A DNA stretch of 64,000 nucleotides from Occallatibacter gabretensis. GTDB taxonomy: Bacteria; Acidobacteriota; Terriglobia; Terriglobales; Acidobacteriaceae. Where the stretch lies: NCBI RefSeq assembly GCF_001449115.1, contig NZ_LAIJ01000012.1:486947-550946 (forward strand), given 5' to 3'. Positions 8,312 through 17,640 of the stretch are shown in pieces (the stretch's first letter is position 1; each line of letters begins with the position of its first letter). The notes below the pieces were generated by a model that did not search any database, was not told the origin of the DNA, and was given only the letters and a program-made list of their open reading frames with translations. The translations under genes and the position numbers were made by a program.

Positions 8312-9749
8312 ACCACGCAACAGTGACGCCACCCAGCACAAACCACATCGGAAAGAACTCCAGCGTGTAGCGCGCTTCCGGCCCCTCAACGGTGGCCAAA
8401 AGCGCGCATCGCAATACGAAGTAAAGCAGCATCCACAGCCACAACCGTGGCCGCAGGCATAGCCCGATCACGCTCAGCAGTAAATATGCCAGGTTCAGCG
8501 CCACATAAAACCAGCTCAGAATCGTTTCATCCCAATGGTGTCTGTAGACCCACCAGTCCTGATCGATAGGCAGGTTCTCCACGCGCGGCCTCAGCAGCAT
8601 ATCTGCCACACGCGCCGCCGGCAGCCCCACATAGTAGCGCAACGGATGCGCAGCAATACGATCATCGGCCAGTTTCCCAAGCCGTGCATCCAGACCCGCG
8701 GTAAAGCTCTCGTCATTGTTCTCGTAATCCCGCGCAATCGCAGCAGTCTGATCACGCTGCTCCTTCGAATCAAACGCCCGCGCCGGAATCAGGGTCATAT
8801 CGAACGGCCCATCCGGCACATTCCAGTAAATTTCGTATGTGTTCTTAAAATCCAGCGACCACGTCTTGACCCACCTCTGCCATCCCTGCCATGTAGGCTC
8901 TCCGGGATCGGTAGCATAACGCGGCGCCAGCGGCTGAATCACATGAAACTGGCTCCAGTTATGCGCCGTCCAAATACTGAACGGGGCAGCAGCAATGACA
9001 AAGCACGCAAGCGTCATCGCCATTCGTCGCCTGAGTGAAAGCCTGCGCCCCGAAATCAGCGCCAGCACCATGGGCGCGCCAAACGCCACCCCTATCAGCG
9101 CCCCATCCGGCCGCAGCAATGCCGCAAATGTGATGACCAGCGTAAATCCCAGGGCCGCCGCCCATCTCTGTCTGTTCTGAAATCGCACCGTCAGCCACAT
9201 CGCCACCGTGATGCAGAACAGCGTCAGTGACTCCGTCAGCGGAGACGCCGCATAGCTCGAAGTAAACGGGCAAAGCGCGGCAATCCACAACGTCACATGG
9301 AATGCGCGAGACTTCGCCGCATCCGGCCACTCGGCCGGACAAATCCTCCGCGCCGTCAACGCCAGCATCACGCAGCCTGCCAATTCGCAAAAGATTTGTA
9401 CCACTGCCGCCGGAAAGAACTTGTCCACTCCAAAGAGCCGGAAGCACGCAGCCAGAAACAGTGGATACCCCGGCAGACGAATCAGCGTAGGATGCAGCAC
9501 GCCACTACCGTCTGCAATGGAGTATTGCCCGTGTAGCAGAATGTTCTTTGCCAGGTTGGCATAGAGGTGTCCATCCACAGTCACCTCAAAGAACTTCGCC
9601 ACGAACCAGAAGCGCAGCGCAGTGCCAGCAGCCAGCGCAGTGCCAGCAGCCAGCGCAGCCGCAATCGAAATTGCCGCACGCAATCTCACGCGGCCAAACC
9701 GCCCCTCTGTCGTGCCCTGGCCTGTTTGACTCCCGGAAGCCGGTTTCAT
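8271..9749 (-). CDS. GT39/ArnT-type membrane glycosyltransferase
   Basis: 492-residue polytopic membrane protein of the GT-C fold, which transfers sugars from polyprenyl-phosphate donors on the periplasmic side. After the first membrane segment comes the acidic DGHLYANLAKNILLHG motif, with the catalytic-type Asp in the first periplasmic loop. It is followed by PGYPLFLAA and ASPLTESL and about ten hydrophobic helices, with a soluble C-terminal-side loop (about 270-400) before the last helices (LARYTLEFFP-like end EARYTLEFFP). The N-terminal membrane segment contains the duplicated peptide AAGTAL encoded by a tandem 18-bp repeat. The 3' end overlaps the LolA-like gene; divergent from the GH18/GT2 fusion with 79 bp between starts. 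The acceptor is unknown. Confidence 0.85.
   Translation of the reverse strand: MKPASGSQTGQGTTEGRFGRVRLRAAISIAAALAAGTALAAGTALRFWFVAKFFEVTVDGHLYANLAKNILLHGQYSIADGSGVLHPTLIRLPGYPLFLAACFRLFGVDKFFPAAVVQIFCELAGCVMLALTARRICPAEWPDAAKSRAFHVTLWIAALCPFTSSYAASPLTESLTLFCITVAMWLTVRFQNRQRWAAALGFTLVITFAALLRPDGALIGVAFGAPMVLALISGRRLSLRRRMAMTLACFVIAAAPFSIWTAHNWSQFHVIQPLAPRYATDPGEPTWQGWQRWVKTWSLDFKNTYEIYWNVPDGPFDMTLIPARAFDSKEQRDQTAAIARDYENNDESFTAGLDARLGKLADDRIAAHPLRYYVGLPAARVADMLLRPRVENLPIDQDWWVYRHHWDETILSWFYVALNLAYLLLSVIGLCLRPRLWLWMLLYFVLRCALLATVEGPEARYTLEFFPMWFVLGGVTVAWFTSSQTRSSAKSH
9617..9652 (-). repeat. Tandem 18-bp duplication in the glycosyltransferase gene
   Basis: GCGCAGTGCCAGCAGCCA occurs twice head to tail (9617-9634 and 9635-9652). 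It adds six in-frame residues (AAGTAL repeated) to the first transmembrane helix. It is consistent with a recent slippage duplication. Confidence 0.85.
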
Positions 9750-9828
9750 ACGATTTCTACTGATAGTGTATTAGCTTAGAACCTTTATCGAGATAGCGCC
9801 CCAGCGGAACCGGAAACAGGCCCCCGAA

Positions 9829-12800
9829 ATGCCCGAGAAACAAATTTTTTACGATCCACAACGCAAGCGCTGGAAGCGCCTGCGCCGCATTCTGGACGCC
9901 AGCGCTGTCGCCGTTACGATCATTGTGGCCGGAGTGATCTTCAACACCCTCCGCGTCCAGACATTGCCGGAGCTTCTTTTCCCCAATCAGAAGCACAACT
10001 ACAAGGCGCTCAGCGACCGGACTCCACTGCTCAAGGGCACGCGTCCCGGCCCGCCCAACCGCCGCAAGTCCACAAAAAACCCATCGCAGATCACGCTCAA
10101 CACTGGCGAAGGCCTGCGTGCCGCGTACTACGTTCCCGATGACGCCACAAGCTATTCGTCCTTCAAGCAGCATGTTCACCAGATCGATATGCTCTTTCCG
10201 GAGTGGCTGCACGTCAACGCGCCCGATCCCGTCCTTTACGCCGTAGGCGCGGATGCCCGCGAATACCGAGTCATCGATGGCAATACCGTTCACGATCCCG
10301 ACGATCTGAACAAGATCAAGCGCGTCATTCAGGAAGCGCGCGAAGACACCGAAGTCTTCCCGCACATCAATAACTACAACGAGCAGACACAGCAATGGGA
10401 TCCCTCCGTTGGAGACATGCTGGCCGATCCAGCCAAACGCGCCGCATTGCGCCAGCAGCTCGTTCGGTTTTTTACCGCACAGCCCGCCTATCACGGTCTC
10501 TCGCTGGACTTTGAAAATCTGAATGAGCCGGCGGTTCCGGCCTACATGACTTTCGTGCAGGAGCTTTACCGCGACCTGCACTCGCGCAACCTTCGCCTCT
10601 ACGTGAACGCGCCGGTCTCATTGCAGGATCAGTACTTCAAGCAGCTTGCCGCAAACTCCGACGGCATCATCCTGATGAACTACGACCAGCACGAGCTCGA
10701 GAGCAACCCCGGCCCCATTGCAGCGCAGGATTGGTTCCTCGGCAATCTCCAGCATGTGCTCACCGTCGTACCCAAAGAAAAACTCATCTGCGCCATTGGC
10801 AACTATGGATACGACTGGTCCATGTCCATTCCAGGCGCGCCGAAAAAAGGCGCGAAACCCGCCAAGCCGAAGGTTCTTAACACGGATGATCTCTCTGTCT
10901 CCGACGTCTGGCAACGCGCCTCTGACGCCAACGCAGACCTTGACCTCGATTACGATACCCTCAATCCGCACTTCGAATATATCGATGAGGACAGTAATGT
11001 CCGCCACGTTGTCTGGTTTCTCGACGCCGTAACTGTGCTCAATGAGATGCGCGGCGCACGCCAGCTCGGCCTCCAGACCTTCGCTCTCTGGCGGCTCGGC
11101 GAAGAAGACAATACGCTATGGAACATCTGGGATAAGCCCAGCAACCCGGACTCACTCAACGCTCTCGGCACCGTCCCACCTGGCCACGATGTCGATACCG
11201 AAGGCGACGGAGAGATCATCCACGTCACCGGCCTACCAAAAACCGGCAAGCGTACCGTGGAAATCGACACCGACGAAAAAGACCCGCGCAAAAAACTCCT
11301 CGTCGATGAGCACATGGATGTCTACCCCAGCCAGTACACCATTCGCCAGTACGGTTACCACCCCAACAAGGTAGCCATCTCCTTTGACGATGGGCCTGAT
11401 CCCAAGTGGACCCCGCGCATCCTCGACGTCCTCAAAAGCAAAGGCGTCCATGGCACCTTCATGCTGATCGGCGAAGAAGCGCAGCAGAACATGGGCGTCA
11501 TGCAGCGCATCGTGGATGAAGGCAACGAGATAGGCAACCACACCTTCACGCACCCGGACATCAGCGAAATCTCTCAGCGCCAGCTCGATCTTGAAGTCAA
11601 GCTCACCAATCGGCTCTTCGCCGCGCGGCTAGGCGTGCAGCCACTCTACTTCCGCCCGCCATATGACATTGATGAAGAGCCGGAGACCGACGATCAGGCC
11701 GCACCCGTGGTACACATTCAGCAGTTGGGCCTCACCGTCGTCGGCAACAAAATTGACACCAATGACTGGGATGAACGCATCCGCAAAACACCGGCAGAGA
11801 TCTCCCAGTCTGTGCTCGATCAGCTCAATCGCATGAAGGTTAAGCCGCAGTTTCGCGGCTCCATCATCCTCATGCACGACGGCGGCGGCGACCGCTCAGT
11901 CACGGTAGCCGCACTGCCTGTGCTCATCGACACACTGCGCGCCCACGGCTATCAGATCGTGAATGTCTCAACACTCATGGGCAAGACCACGGCAGAAGTC
12001 ATGCCGCGGCTTACCTTCTGGCAGCGCGCCCGAACCCTGCCTGACCTTGCAGCCTTCACAACCCTCTCCGCCATCACCAACTTCATCGTCCTGGTCTTCT
12101 TCCTCGGCGACATTCTCATGAGCGGGCGTCTCATCCTCGTGGGCCTCTTCGCCATCATTGACCGCCTGCGCCGCCCGCATAAAAAAGCCTCCGTAGGCTT
12201 CAATCCCCGCGTCGCCGTGCTCGTCCCTTCGTACAACGAGGAAAAGGTCATCGTTCGCACCATCCGCTCCGTGCTCAACTCGGATTACGCCAACCTGCGC
12301 GTCATCGTCATCGATGATGGCTCAAAGGACCGCACCTCCGACGTAGCGCGTGAAGCCTACGCCGTCGAGATCGCCGCCGGCCACGTCACCGTGCTCGAAA
12401 AACCCAACGGAGGCAAGGCCGCCGCGCTCAACTATGCGCTTAACTTCGTCGATGAAGAGTTCTACGTCGGCATCGACGCCGATACCGTCATCGCAGCCGA
12501 TGCCGTCAGCAAGCTCATCCCGCACTTTGAAGATCCCCGCATCGGCGCCGTTGCCGGCAACGCCAAGGTCGGCAACCGCGTAAATCTCTGGACTCGCTGG
12601 CAGGCCCTCGAATACATCACCAGCCAGAACTTTGAGCGCCGCGCACTCGATCTCTTTCACGTCGTCACCGTCGTCCCCGGAGCCATCGGCGCGTGGCGCA
12701 CGGAAGCGGTTAAGAAGGCTGGAGGCTATCCCGAAAACACCGTCGCCGAAGATGCTGACCTCACCATGAGCCTCCTCGAACAAGGCCTTCGCGTGGATTA

Positions 12801-13359
12801 CGAAGACCGTGCCCTCGCCTTCACAGAAGCTCCCATCAACGCCAAGGGCCTCATGCGCCAGCGCTTCCGCTGGTCCTTCGGCACACTGCAGGCCGTATGG
12901 AAGCACCGCGCCGCCTTCACCAAAAATGCAGCGATGGGCTTCTTCGCGCTGCCCAATATCCTCGTCTTCCAGATGCTGCTGCCGCTGGTCTCGCCCTTCA
13001 TTGACATCATGTTCGTGTATGGCATCATCCACTACTTCATTGACCGCCACTATCACCCGGAAGCCACCTCGTCCGCCAATTTCATGAAGCTCCTTGCCTA
13101 CTTCACGGCCTTCCTGATGATCGATTTCATCACCTCTGCCGTCGCCTTCAGCCTGGAGCGCCGTCATCCCGCCAACAAAGGCGATGGATGGCTGCTCTTC
13201 CACATCTGGCTGCAGCGCTTCAGCTACCGCCAGCTCTTCTCCGTGGTGCTGTTCAGGACGTTGTGGCGCGCAATCGATGGCAAGCCCTTCAACTGGGACA
13301 AACTCGAACGCACCGCCAAGATGAGCAAACGAACCGAAGCACTGACCGAGACCCGCTGA
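9829..13359 (+). CDS. Trimodular GH18-like / NodB polysaccharide deacetylase / GT2 glycosyltransferase
   Basis: 1176-residue membrane protein combining three enzyme modules. A membrane anchor lies at about 22-45. A GH18-type barrel (about 95-430) has the catalytic stretch GLSLDFEN with Glu229 and later MNYDQHE. A NodB deacetylase domain (about 515-720) has FDDGPDPKWTP (Asp-Asp metal/catalytic pair), the HTFTHPD metal motif (about 570) and LMHDGGGD. Two or three membrane helices follow. A GT2 synthase domain (about 793-1020) has IDDGSKD, DADT, EDADLT and QRFRW, the QxxRW motif of processive cellulose/chitin/PNAG-type synthases, then C-terminal helices. The protein could polymerise, deacetylate and trim an exported beta-linked amino-sugar polymer; the substrate is inference. 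RBS quality is modest; the ATG at 9829 is the first in frame. Confidence 0.9.
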   Translation: MPEKQIFYDPQRKRWKRLRRILDASAVAVTIIVAGVIFNTLRVQTLPELLFPNQKHNYKALSDRTPLLKGTRPGPPNRRKSTKNPSQITLNTGEGLRAAYYVPDDATSYSSFKQHVHQIDMLFPEWLHVNAPDPVLYAVGADAREYRVIDGNTVHDPDDLNKIKRVIQEAREDTEVFPHINNYNEQTQQWDPSVGDMLADPAKRAALRQQLVRFFTAQPAYHGLSLDFENLNEPAVPAYMTFVQELYRDLHSRNLRLYVNAPVSLQDQYFKQLAANSDGIILMNYDQHELESNPGPIAAQDWFLGNLQHVLTVVPKEKLICAIGNYGYDWSMSIPGAPKKGAKPAKPKVLNTDDLSVSDVWQRASDANADLDLDYDTLNPHFEYIDEDSNVRHVVWFLDAVTVLNEMRGARQLGLQTFALWRLGEEDNTLWNIWDKPSNPDSLNALGTVPPGHDVDTEGDGEIIHVTGLPKTGKRTVEIDTDEKDPRKKLLVDEHMDVYPSQYTIRQYGYHPNKVAISFDDGPDPKWTPRILDVLKSKGVHGTFMLIGEEAQQNMGVMQRIVDEGNEIGNHTFTHPDISEISQRQLDLEVKLTNRLFAARLGVQPLYFRPPYDIDEEPETDDQAAPVVHIQQLGLTVVGNKIDTNDWDERIRKTPAEISQSVLDQLNRMKVKPQFRGSIILMHDGGGDRSVTVAALPVLIDTLRAHGYQIVNVSTLMGKTTAEVMPRLTFWQRARTLPDLAAFTTLSAITNFIVLVFFLGDILMSGRLILVGLFAIIDRLRRPHKKASVGFNPRVAVLVPSYNEEKVIVRTIRSVLNSDYANLRVIVIDDGSKDRTSDVAREAYAVEIAAGHVTVLEKPNGGKAAALNYALNFVDEEFYVGIDADTVIAADAVSKLIPHFEDPRIGAVAGNAKVGNRVNLWTRWQALEYITSQNFERRALDLFHVVTVVPGAIGAWRTEAVKKAGGYPENTVAEDADLTMSLLEQGLRVDYEDRALAFTEAPINAKGLMRQRFRWSFGTLQAVWKHRAAFTKNAAMGFFALPNILVFQMLLPLVSPFIDIMFVYGIIHYFIDRHYHPEATSSANFMKLLAYFTAFLMIDFITSAVAFSLERRHPANKGDGWLLFHIWLQRFSYRQLFSVVLFRTLWRAIDGKPFNWDKLERTAKMSKRTEALTETR

Positions 13360-13396
13360 CGTTGACGCAACTACGGCCTAGCCGTACCATTAAGAC

Positions 13397-13675
13397 ATGC
13401 GCTACGAGTGGGACCCGCAGAAAGATGTCCTGAATCAGCGTAAACATGGATTGCGACTCGCGGCGGGGATTCCGGCTCTGGAAGATCTGGCGGAGTTGTC
13501 CTGGATTGATGACCGATTTAATTACGATGAAATTCGATTCATCACTCTCGGATTAGGTTCGGATGGCGTCCTTTATGTAGTTTCAACTGAGCCGGATGAC
13601 AATCTGGTTCGCATTATCTCGGTAAGGAGGGCAGAGTATGAAGAAATCCAGTGGTATGATCTCGGTCGAGCATAA
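13397..13675 (+). CDS. brnT: BrnT-family toxin
   Basis: 92-residue ribonuclease toxin of the BrnT family (RelE-like fold). The family pattern is clear: MRYEWDPQKDVLNQRKHGLR at the N-terminus (the W/F-D-x-x-K-x-x-x-N-x-x-KHGV motif), ALEDL, RF-ITLG-GSDGVLYVVST (usual RY-xxG-xxxxLLVVVYT), and the late IIS-RRAEYEE segment (R-ISAR-A-R-E). In characterised systems BrnT cleaves RNA and is neutralised by BrnA. The 3' end overlaps the antitoxin gene by 38 bp, and the antitoxin RBS (AAGGAGGG) lies inside this gene, so the two are translationally linked. The start codon is the first ATG, which lies 38 bp after the upstream gene. Confidence 0.9.
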   Translation: MRYEWDPQKDVLNQRKHGLRLAAGIPALEDLAELSWIDDRFNYDEIRFITLGLGSDGVLYVVSTEPDDNLVRIISVRRAEYEEIQWYDLGRA

Positions 13676-14027
13676 CCCCGGCGACCCGCCAATCAAGACC
13701 GATACGGACTGGGATTATGTGAACTCATTGACAGATGAACAAATTCACGCCGCTGCCCTTTCTGATCCGGACTGCCCTCCTCTTCCACTTGGCAGCGACG
13801 AGGAGATGGAAAAGGCCGGATTCATCCGCATCGTGAATGTCTTCAAACTCCGCACAAAGCTCGGTATGACGCAAGAGGAGTTCGCTGCGCTCTATAGCAT
13901 CCCCATTGGGACGCTGCGCGATTGGGAACAGCGCCGCAAGAGACCGGATGCTACAGCACGGGCGTATCTGAAAATCATCGAGCGCGACCCTAAAGCAGTG
14001 GCAAAGCTGCTAGGCAGCGCTGCATGA
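13638..14027 (+). CDS. BrnA-position antitoxin with a C-terminal XRE helix-turn-helix
   Basis: 129-residue antitoxin partner of the upstream BrnT toxin. Residues about 20-50 (TDTDWDYVNSLTDEQIHAAA, then DPDCPPL) match the toxin-binding N-terminal segment of BrnA (DUF4415-like). The expected ribbon-helix-helix C-terminus is replaced by a Cro/XRE-type HTH (about 70-125: RTKLGMTQEEFAALYSIP, then LRDWEQRRKRPDATARAYL). It should bind and neutralise the toxin and autorepress the operon. The start is fixed by a very good AAGGAGGG 8 nt upstream. A perfect hairpin follows the stop. Confidence 0.85.
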   Translation: MKKSSGMISVEHNPGDPPIKTDTDWDYVNSLTDEQIHAAALSDPDCPPLPLGSDEEMEKAGFIRIVNVFKLRTKLGMTQEEFAALYSIPIGTLRDWEQRRKRPDATARAYLKIIERDPKAVAKLLGSAA

Positions 14028-14044
14028 GAATACTCGCCGAAACA

Positions 14045-14080
14045 AAACGGCGGATGAGCTTTCACTCTCATCCGCCGTTT
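14045..14080. terminator. Bidirectional terminator between brnTA and the DUF3300 gene
   Basis: A perfect 14-bp stem, AAACGGCGGATGAG with an 8-nt loop and its exact complement, is flanked by A-rich sequence on the left and T-rich sequence on the right. It sits between convergent genes, so it can serve both. Confidence 0.85.
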
Positions 14081-14098
14081 CTTATTGCATCGCTTGCC

Positions 14099-15703
14099 TT
14101 AGCGGTGATGCCCGCCGTCGCTGCTGTGTCCGCTGGAGTGACTTTCCTTCGGAGCCTTGTACGACTGCATCTTCGGCATCTTAGGCTCTTTGTATTTCGA
14201 CTCCTTGAAGGACTGCGTCTTCGGCTCTTTGTAGCCGCCTCCGCCCCAGCCGCTGCTCTCACGTCCACCGCCGTACGCCTGCGCTCCGCCGCGATCCTGC
14301 TTAAAGTTCGGCGCCGCATATGTCATATTTCCCGGCCTGCTCGTATTTCCGTAGCCGCCCATATATCCACTCGGTGAGGCCGGACGCGTCCCCTGCGGAG
14401 CGAGTGTCCTTGGCGCATAGCCATTACTCACCGGCCCTCTATTCCCGGAATCCGGACGCGCAGCCTCCGGCGCACGATTGAACGCCTGCTGTTGCGAAAA
14501 CGCGGGCTGCTGCGGTCTGTTGTTGTTCATCCATCCCTGCGGCCGCACCGTGTTGCCACCGAACCTGTCGCCCCCAAAGCCCGCGCCGCCATGCACCGCA
14601 ATCGGCTGGTGGTTATACCCCTCGCCAAACCCGGCCCGCTGCGCCTGATATGAGGCCCGATACGAACCCGGATAAGCTCGCGGCATATATCTCGGCCCGC
14701 CGTGCGGCAGTCCCCAATCGCGCACAGATGCGCTGTGCGTGTAGTAATCCGAGTGATGGAAGGTCAGAGCGTTGAAGAGCCAATCCAGTCCCCACGCAAC
14801 CAGCCCAAAGGGAGTATGGTTAAACGCGCCCAGCGCAAAGCTAGCCAGAAACTGCAGCCCGCCGCCGCCATAGCCCGCGCCGTAGCCGCCATGGCCCCAT
14901 CCGCCTGCAACCGCCCCCGCCAGCGTACTTAGAATCCCCGTAAAGGAAAAGCCCGGATACGGCTGCACCGGCGCGCCATACACCGCCCACGGGTTATACG
15001 TCGGTACATACACCACATCGGGATTCGCTGGCTGCAACGCAATATATCCGGGGTTCTGCACCACCTGCATCTGCGGAGTGTTCGTTAGTGTTCCGGCTTG
15101 CTGGGCGCGCATCCGCATCACCTGCACCGTCTGCAGCACATCCTGCGGCTGGTTGTAATAGGCATTGCCCAGCGCCGTGGCCCATTGCAGGTTTCCAGCC
15201 AGCATATCCAGAACCTGCGGATAAGCCGTCAGCGCCTTGATGCTCGGGTCCCACATCGTCTGCGCGCTCGCCCCGGCTGCCACCTGGTCCGGGCCGGAAT
15301 ATCCCATCGTACGCACCCACTGGTCCGCCGCCGCCAGTTGCGCCGGGTAAGTAGCCCCGGCCAGAATTTGCGCCACCAGCGCATCCGGGTAAAGCGCAAT
15401 CGGAGCCACCAGCTGCTCCAGCTGGTCGGGAGTCACTGCCTGCATCGCAGCACTCTGCTGCCCATAACCATCCTGCGGCTGAGGCGCGTAACCCTGCTGG
15501 TCTGCATAGTTCTGCGGCTGTTGAGATTGCGGCTGGGAATACTGGGGCTGAGGATATTGAGGTTGCTGAGGGTATTGCGGCTGCGCATAACCGCCGCCCT
15601 GTGGCGGATATCCCTGCGCCACCAACGGACTAGCCGCGAGAGAGACCAAGGCAACAATCAGAGCGCCGCCAGGCAGACGCATCTTCGGGGAAAGGGATTC
15701 CAT
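14099..15703 (-). CDS. DUF3300 domain protein, secreted, Q/P- and G-rich
   Basis: 534 residues with a signal peptide (about 1-30, ending SPLVAQG). A Q/P/Y-rich low-complexity stretch (about 31-90, PQYPQQPQYPQPQYSQPQ-like) precedes the DUF3300 domain (about 95-260), recognised from LVAPIALYPDALVAQILAGA, YPAQLAAADQW and VPTYNPWAVYG. A glycine-rich patch and a long, basic, low-complexity tail follow, with YKEPK/KSYKAPK repeats rich in Lys, Ser and Gly. The biochemical function of DUF3300 is unknown; the composition suggests a cell-envelope or matrix protein. It is a single gene converging on the brnTA terminator. Confidence 0.85.
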   Translation of the reverse strand: MESLSPKMRLPGGALIVALVSLAASPLVAQGYPPQGGGYAQPQYPQQPQYPQPQYSQPQSQQPQNYADQQGYAPQPQDGYGQQSAAMQAVTPDQLEQLVAPIALYPDALVAQILAGATYPAQLAAADQWVRTMGYSGPDQVAAGASAQTMWDPSIKALTAYPQVLDMLAGNLQWATALGNAYYNQPQDVLQTVQVMRMRAQQAGTLTNTPQMQVVQNPGYIALQPANPDVVYVPTYNPWAVYGAPVQPYPGFSFTGILSTLAGAVAGGWGHGGYGAGYGGGGLQFLASFALGAFNHTPFGLVAWGLDWLFNALTFHHSDYYTHSASVRDWGLPHGGPRYMPRAYPGSYRASYQAQRAGFGEGYNHQPIAVHGGAGFGGDRFGGNTVRPQGWMNNNRPQQPAFSQQQAFNRAPEAARPDSGNRGPVSNGYAPRTLAPQGTRPASPSGYMGGYGNTSRPGNMTYAAPNFKQDRGGAQAYGGGRESSGWGGGGYKEPKTQSFKESKYKEPKMPKMQSYKAPKESHSSGHSSDGGHHR

Positions 15704-16017
15704 GCTTCCTCCAGGCAGCGCGGACGCGCCGCTTACTGCCTTCCCTTGCCCGCCCGCTTCTTGCGGATCAAGCAGGGCTCAATTCAACCTTGGGGACGCA
15801 CCAATAACAGACTCACGCCCCCTTCATCCCGGGGCAGTTTCGCCGCACAGATGAATGCAATGTCAATCCAGACCCTGTCCCACCCTATTAGTTTCGTTTT
15901 GGGAAGAAAATTACGGAAATTCGCCCTTAGACGCCGCTCTTCGCAGCCGGCTTACCGTCTCTTCGCCGTCAGTCCGGTGTCCCCGTTCCACACTTTTCGG
16001 ACTACAATCAAGAAGCC
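15704..16017. other. Intergenic region between DUF3300 and P5C dehydrogenase genes
   Basis: This divergent 314-bp gap should hold the promoters of both genes. I see no gene, convincing hairpin or repeat in it. Confidence 0.5.
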
Positions 16018-17610
16018 ATGGCAACCGTAACTCTCTCCACCAAAATTCAGCCGCGCTCGCCCCAGGGCGAGTTCCGCAATGAGCCTTTCGTCGACTTCAA
16101 AACCCCCGACAACGCCCGCTCCATGCGCGCCGCGCTCGATCACGTGGCGCACCAGCTTGGCCGCGAGTACGACCTCGTCATTGGCGGCGAACACCTGAGC
16201 ACCCCAGGCAAAATCCAGTCGCTGAATCCCGCCAAGCCCGCGCAAATCGTCGGCATCCACCAGAAGGCTGGCCTCGAACACGCCGAGCAGGCCATGACTG
16301 CCGCTCTTGCCGCCTACGAAACCTGGAGCCGCACCACCGTCGAAGAACGCGCCTCGCTGCTTCTAAACGCCGCCGAGATCATCCGCCAGCGCAACTTCGA
16401 CTTCTGTGCCTGGCTCACCTACGAAGTCGGTAAAAACTGGGCCGAGGCCGACGCCGACGTAGGCGAAACCATTGATTTTCTTGAGTTCTACGCCCGCGAA
16501 GCTCTCCGCCTCGCACAGGCCACTACCCCCATCCAATACCCCGGCGAGCGCAACCAGCTCCTCTATATTCCCCTCGGCGTCGGCGCGGTCATTCCCCCGT
16601 GGAATTTCCCCTTCGCCATCATGGCTGGCATGACTGCCGCCTCCATCGTTGCCGGTAACACCGTCATCCTCAAGCCCTCCAGCGACTCGCCAACCATCGC
16701 CGCCAAGTTCTTTGAGGTTCTCGAAGAGGTCGGCCTGCCACCCGGCGTGGTCAATTTCTGCCCCGGCTCCGGCGCCACCTTTGGCAACGCCATCGTGCAG
16801 CACCCGAAGACTCGCTTCATCGCCTTCACCGGCTCCAAACCCGTCGGCCTCGACATTCACGAGCGCGCCGCCAAAACCCAGCCCGGCCAGATCTGGATCA
16901 AGCGCACCATCCTCGAAATGGGCGGCAAGGATTCCATTCTCGTTTGCGCCGATGCCGAACTGGACGCAGCCGTCGATGGGGTCGTCGCCTCGGCCTTCGG
17001 CTTCAGCGGCCAGAAATGCTCCGCCTGCTCCCGCGCCATAGTGGAAGCTCCCGTTTACGACATCTTCGTTGAGCGCGTCCGCGAAAAGGTAGCTAAGCTT
17101 ACAGTCGGCAACCCGGTAGAGAACTTCAACATGGGCCCCGTGGTCAACAAGGCTGCGTATGAGTCCATCCTCGGCTACATTGAGCAGGGCAAGCACGAAG
17201 GCCGTCTTGTTGCCGGCGGCCATGCCGTCGAAACCGCGGACGGCGGCTATTTCCTCGAGCCCACCGTCTTCGCTGACATCGCCCCCGGCGCCGTCATTTC
17301 GCAGGAAGAGATCTTTGGCCCCGTCCTCGCCATCATCAAGGTCTCGAGCTTTGAAGAAGGCCTGGCTGTCGCCAACAACACGGAATACGGCCTCACCGGC
17401 GCACTCTACACCAGTGATAAGGCCCGCCTCGACATCGCCCGCCGCGAATTCCACGTCGGCAATCTCTACTTCAACCGCAAGTGCACCGGCGCAATGGTTG
17501 GCGCGCATCCCTTCGGCGGCTTCAACATGAGTGGCACCGACTCCAAGGCCGGCGGACCGGATTATCTCTACCTCTTCACGCAAGCCAAATCCGTCGCCGA
17601 GAAAATTTAG
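16018..17610 (+). CDS. L-glutamate gamma-semialdehyde (P5C) dehydrogenase
   Basis: Oxidises glutamate-gamma-semialdehyde (from 1-pyrroline-5-carboxylate) to glutamate with NAD+, the second step of proline catabolism. 530 residues, the usual length of the stand-alone RocA-type enzyme. Visible are the NAD-binding PWNFPFAI and FTGSKPVG (about 194-276), the general base Glu300 in LEMGGKD, the catalytic Cys334 in GQKCSACSR, and the late EEIFGPV and PFGGFNMSGTDSKAGGPDYL segment typical of P5CDH. The N-terminal FKTPDNARSMRAAL extension also fits. No proline dehydrogenase (putA/prodh) is adjacent. The gene is followed by a perfect 15-bp hairpin. Confidence 0.93.
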   Translation: MATVTLSTKIQPRSPQGEFRNEPFVDFKTPDNARSMRAALDHVAHQLGREYDLVIGGEHLSTPGKIQSLNPAKPAQIVGIHQKAGLEHAEQAMTAALAAYETWSRTTVEERASLLLNAAEIIRQRNFDFCAWLTYEVGKNWAEADADVGETIDFLEFYAREALRLAQATTPIQYPGERNQLLYIPLGVGAVIPPWNFPFAIMAGMTAASIVAGNTVILKPSSDSPTIAAKFFEVLEEVGLPPGVVNFCPGSGATFGNAIVQHPKTRFIAFTGSKPVGLDIHERAAKTQPGQIWIKRTILEMGGKDSILVCADAELDAAVDGVVASAFGFSGQKCSACSRAIVEAPVYDIFVERVREKVAKLTVGNPVENFNMGPVVNKAAYESILGYIEQGKHEGRLVAGGHAVETADGGYFLEPTVFADIAPGAVISQEEIFGPVLAIIKVSSFEEGLAVANNTEYGLTGALYTSDKARLDIARREFHVGNLYFNRKCTGAMVGAHPFGGFNMSGTDSKAGGPDYLYLFTQAKSVAEKI

Positions 17611-17640
17611 CAGGAATCCTCGGTGCGTATCGCAATCATG

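Noticed and set aside
15098-16030. 310-residue plus-strand frame opposite DUF3300
   Set aside because: Arg/His/Leu-rich composition typical of an antisense shadow of a repetitive Q/P-rich gene.
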